From contig WRIP01000111.1 in the NCBI GenBank assembly GCA_009782665.1, positions 1 to 5,082 on the forward strand: a stretch of 5,082 nucleotides of DNA. Direction: 5' to 3'. Source of the stretch: Oscillospiraceae bacterium (GTDB taxonomy: Bacteria > Bacillota > Clostridia > Oscillospirales > Ruminococcaceae). The notes beneath the pieces are model-generated. The model made no database searches, was not told the DNA's origin, and saw nothing but the letters and a program-made list of their open reading frames with translations. Numbering within the stretch: position 1 is the stretch's first letter; the number at the start of each line of letters is the position of its first letter. The translations under genes were made by a program, and so were the position numbers. Shown here one piece after another: positions 5,058 to 5,082 of this stretch.

Positions 5058-5082
5058 AATCTGTCACAAAAAAAGCTCTTAC

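Noticed and set aside
1..5082. CRISPR array, riboswitch or rRNA
   Set aside because: No regularly spaced direct repeats, no recognisable conserved riboswitch core and no rRNA sequence were seen.

Overview
The window reads as chromosomal DNA of a low-GC Gram-positive bacterium, most likely a member of the Clostridia (Lachnospiraceae-like). The grounds are AT-rich intergenic DNA, strong AGGAGG-type ribosome binding sites, consensus sigma-A promoters, a tRNA-Leu with an encoded CCA end, and proteins that look clostridial. The species cannot be named from sequence alone.

Left part (1-1380). The window opens inside the last ~220 bases of a decayed IS200/IS605-type element. These hold a frameshifted, stop-interrupted tnpB C-terminus and the C5/G5 right-end hairpin ending at TCAC. 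A response regulator with an HD-GYP output domain follows on the minus strand, a predicted cyclic-di-GMP phosphodiesterase with intact motifs. No sensor kinase or diguanylate cyclase lies beside it.

Middle part (1380-2268). This is mostly non-coding. It holds tRNA-Leu(CAG) with its own promoter and a likely intrinsic terminator, plus several unexplained fold-back sequences on either side of the tRNA.

Right part (2269-5082). A MurA-family enolpyruvyl transferase is encoded on the minus strand, transcribed from a near-consensus promoter. Its catalytic-loop cysteine is replaced by aspartate, the substitution known to make MurA insensitive to fosfomycin. A perfect 9-bp inverted repeat overlaps its -35 box. 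Diverging from it on the plus strand are a possible 49-residue ORF, a 108-residue protein of unknown function with a textbook ribosome binding site, and an ECF-like sigma factor with a cysteine-containing C-terminal extension. No recognisable anti-sigma gene is present before the window ends.

The most interesting reading is that the divergent block may form one envelope-related regulatory unit: the Asp-type MurA, a palindromic operator candidate, the unknown small proteins and the sigma factor. Only the gene identities and DNA motifs are seen directly; the functional link is inference.
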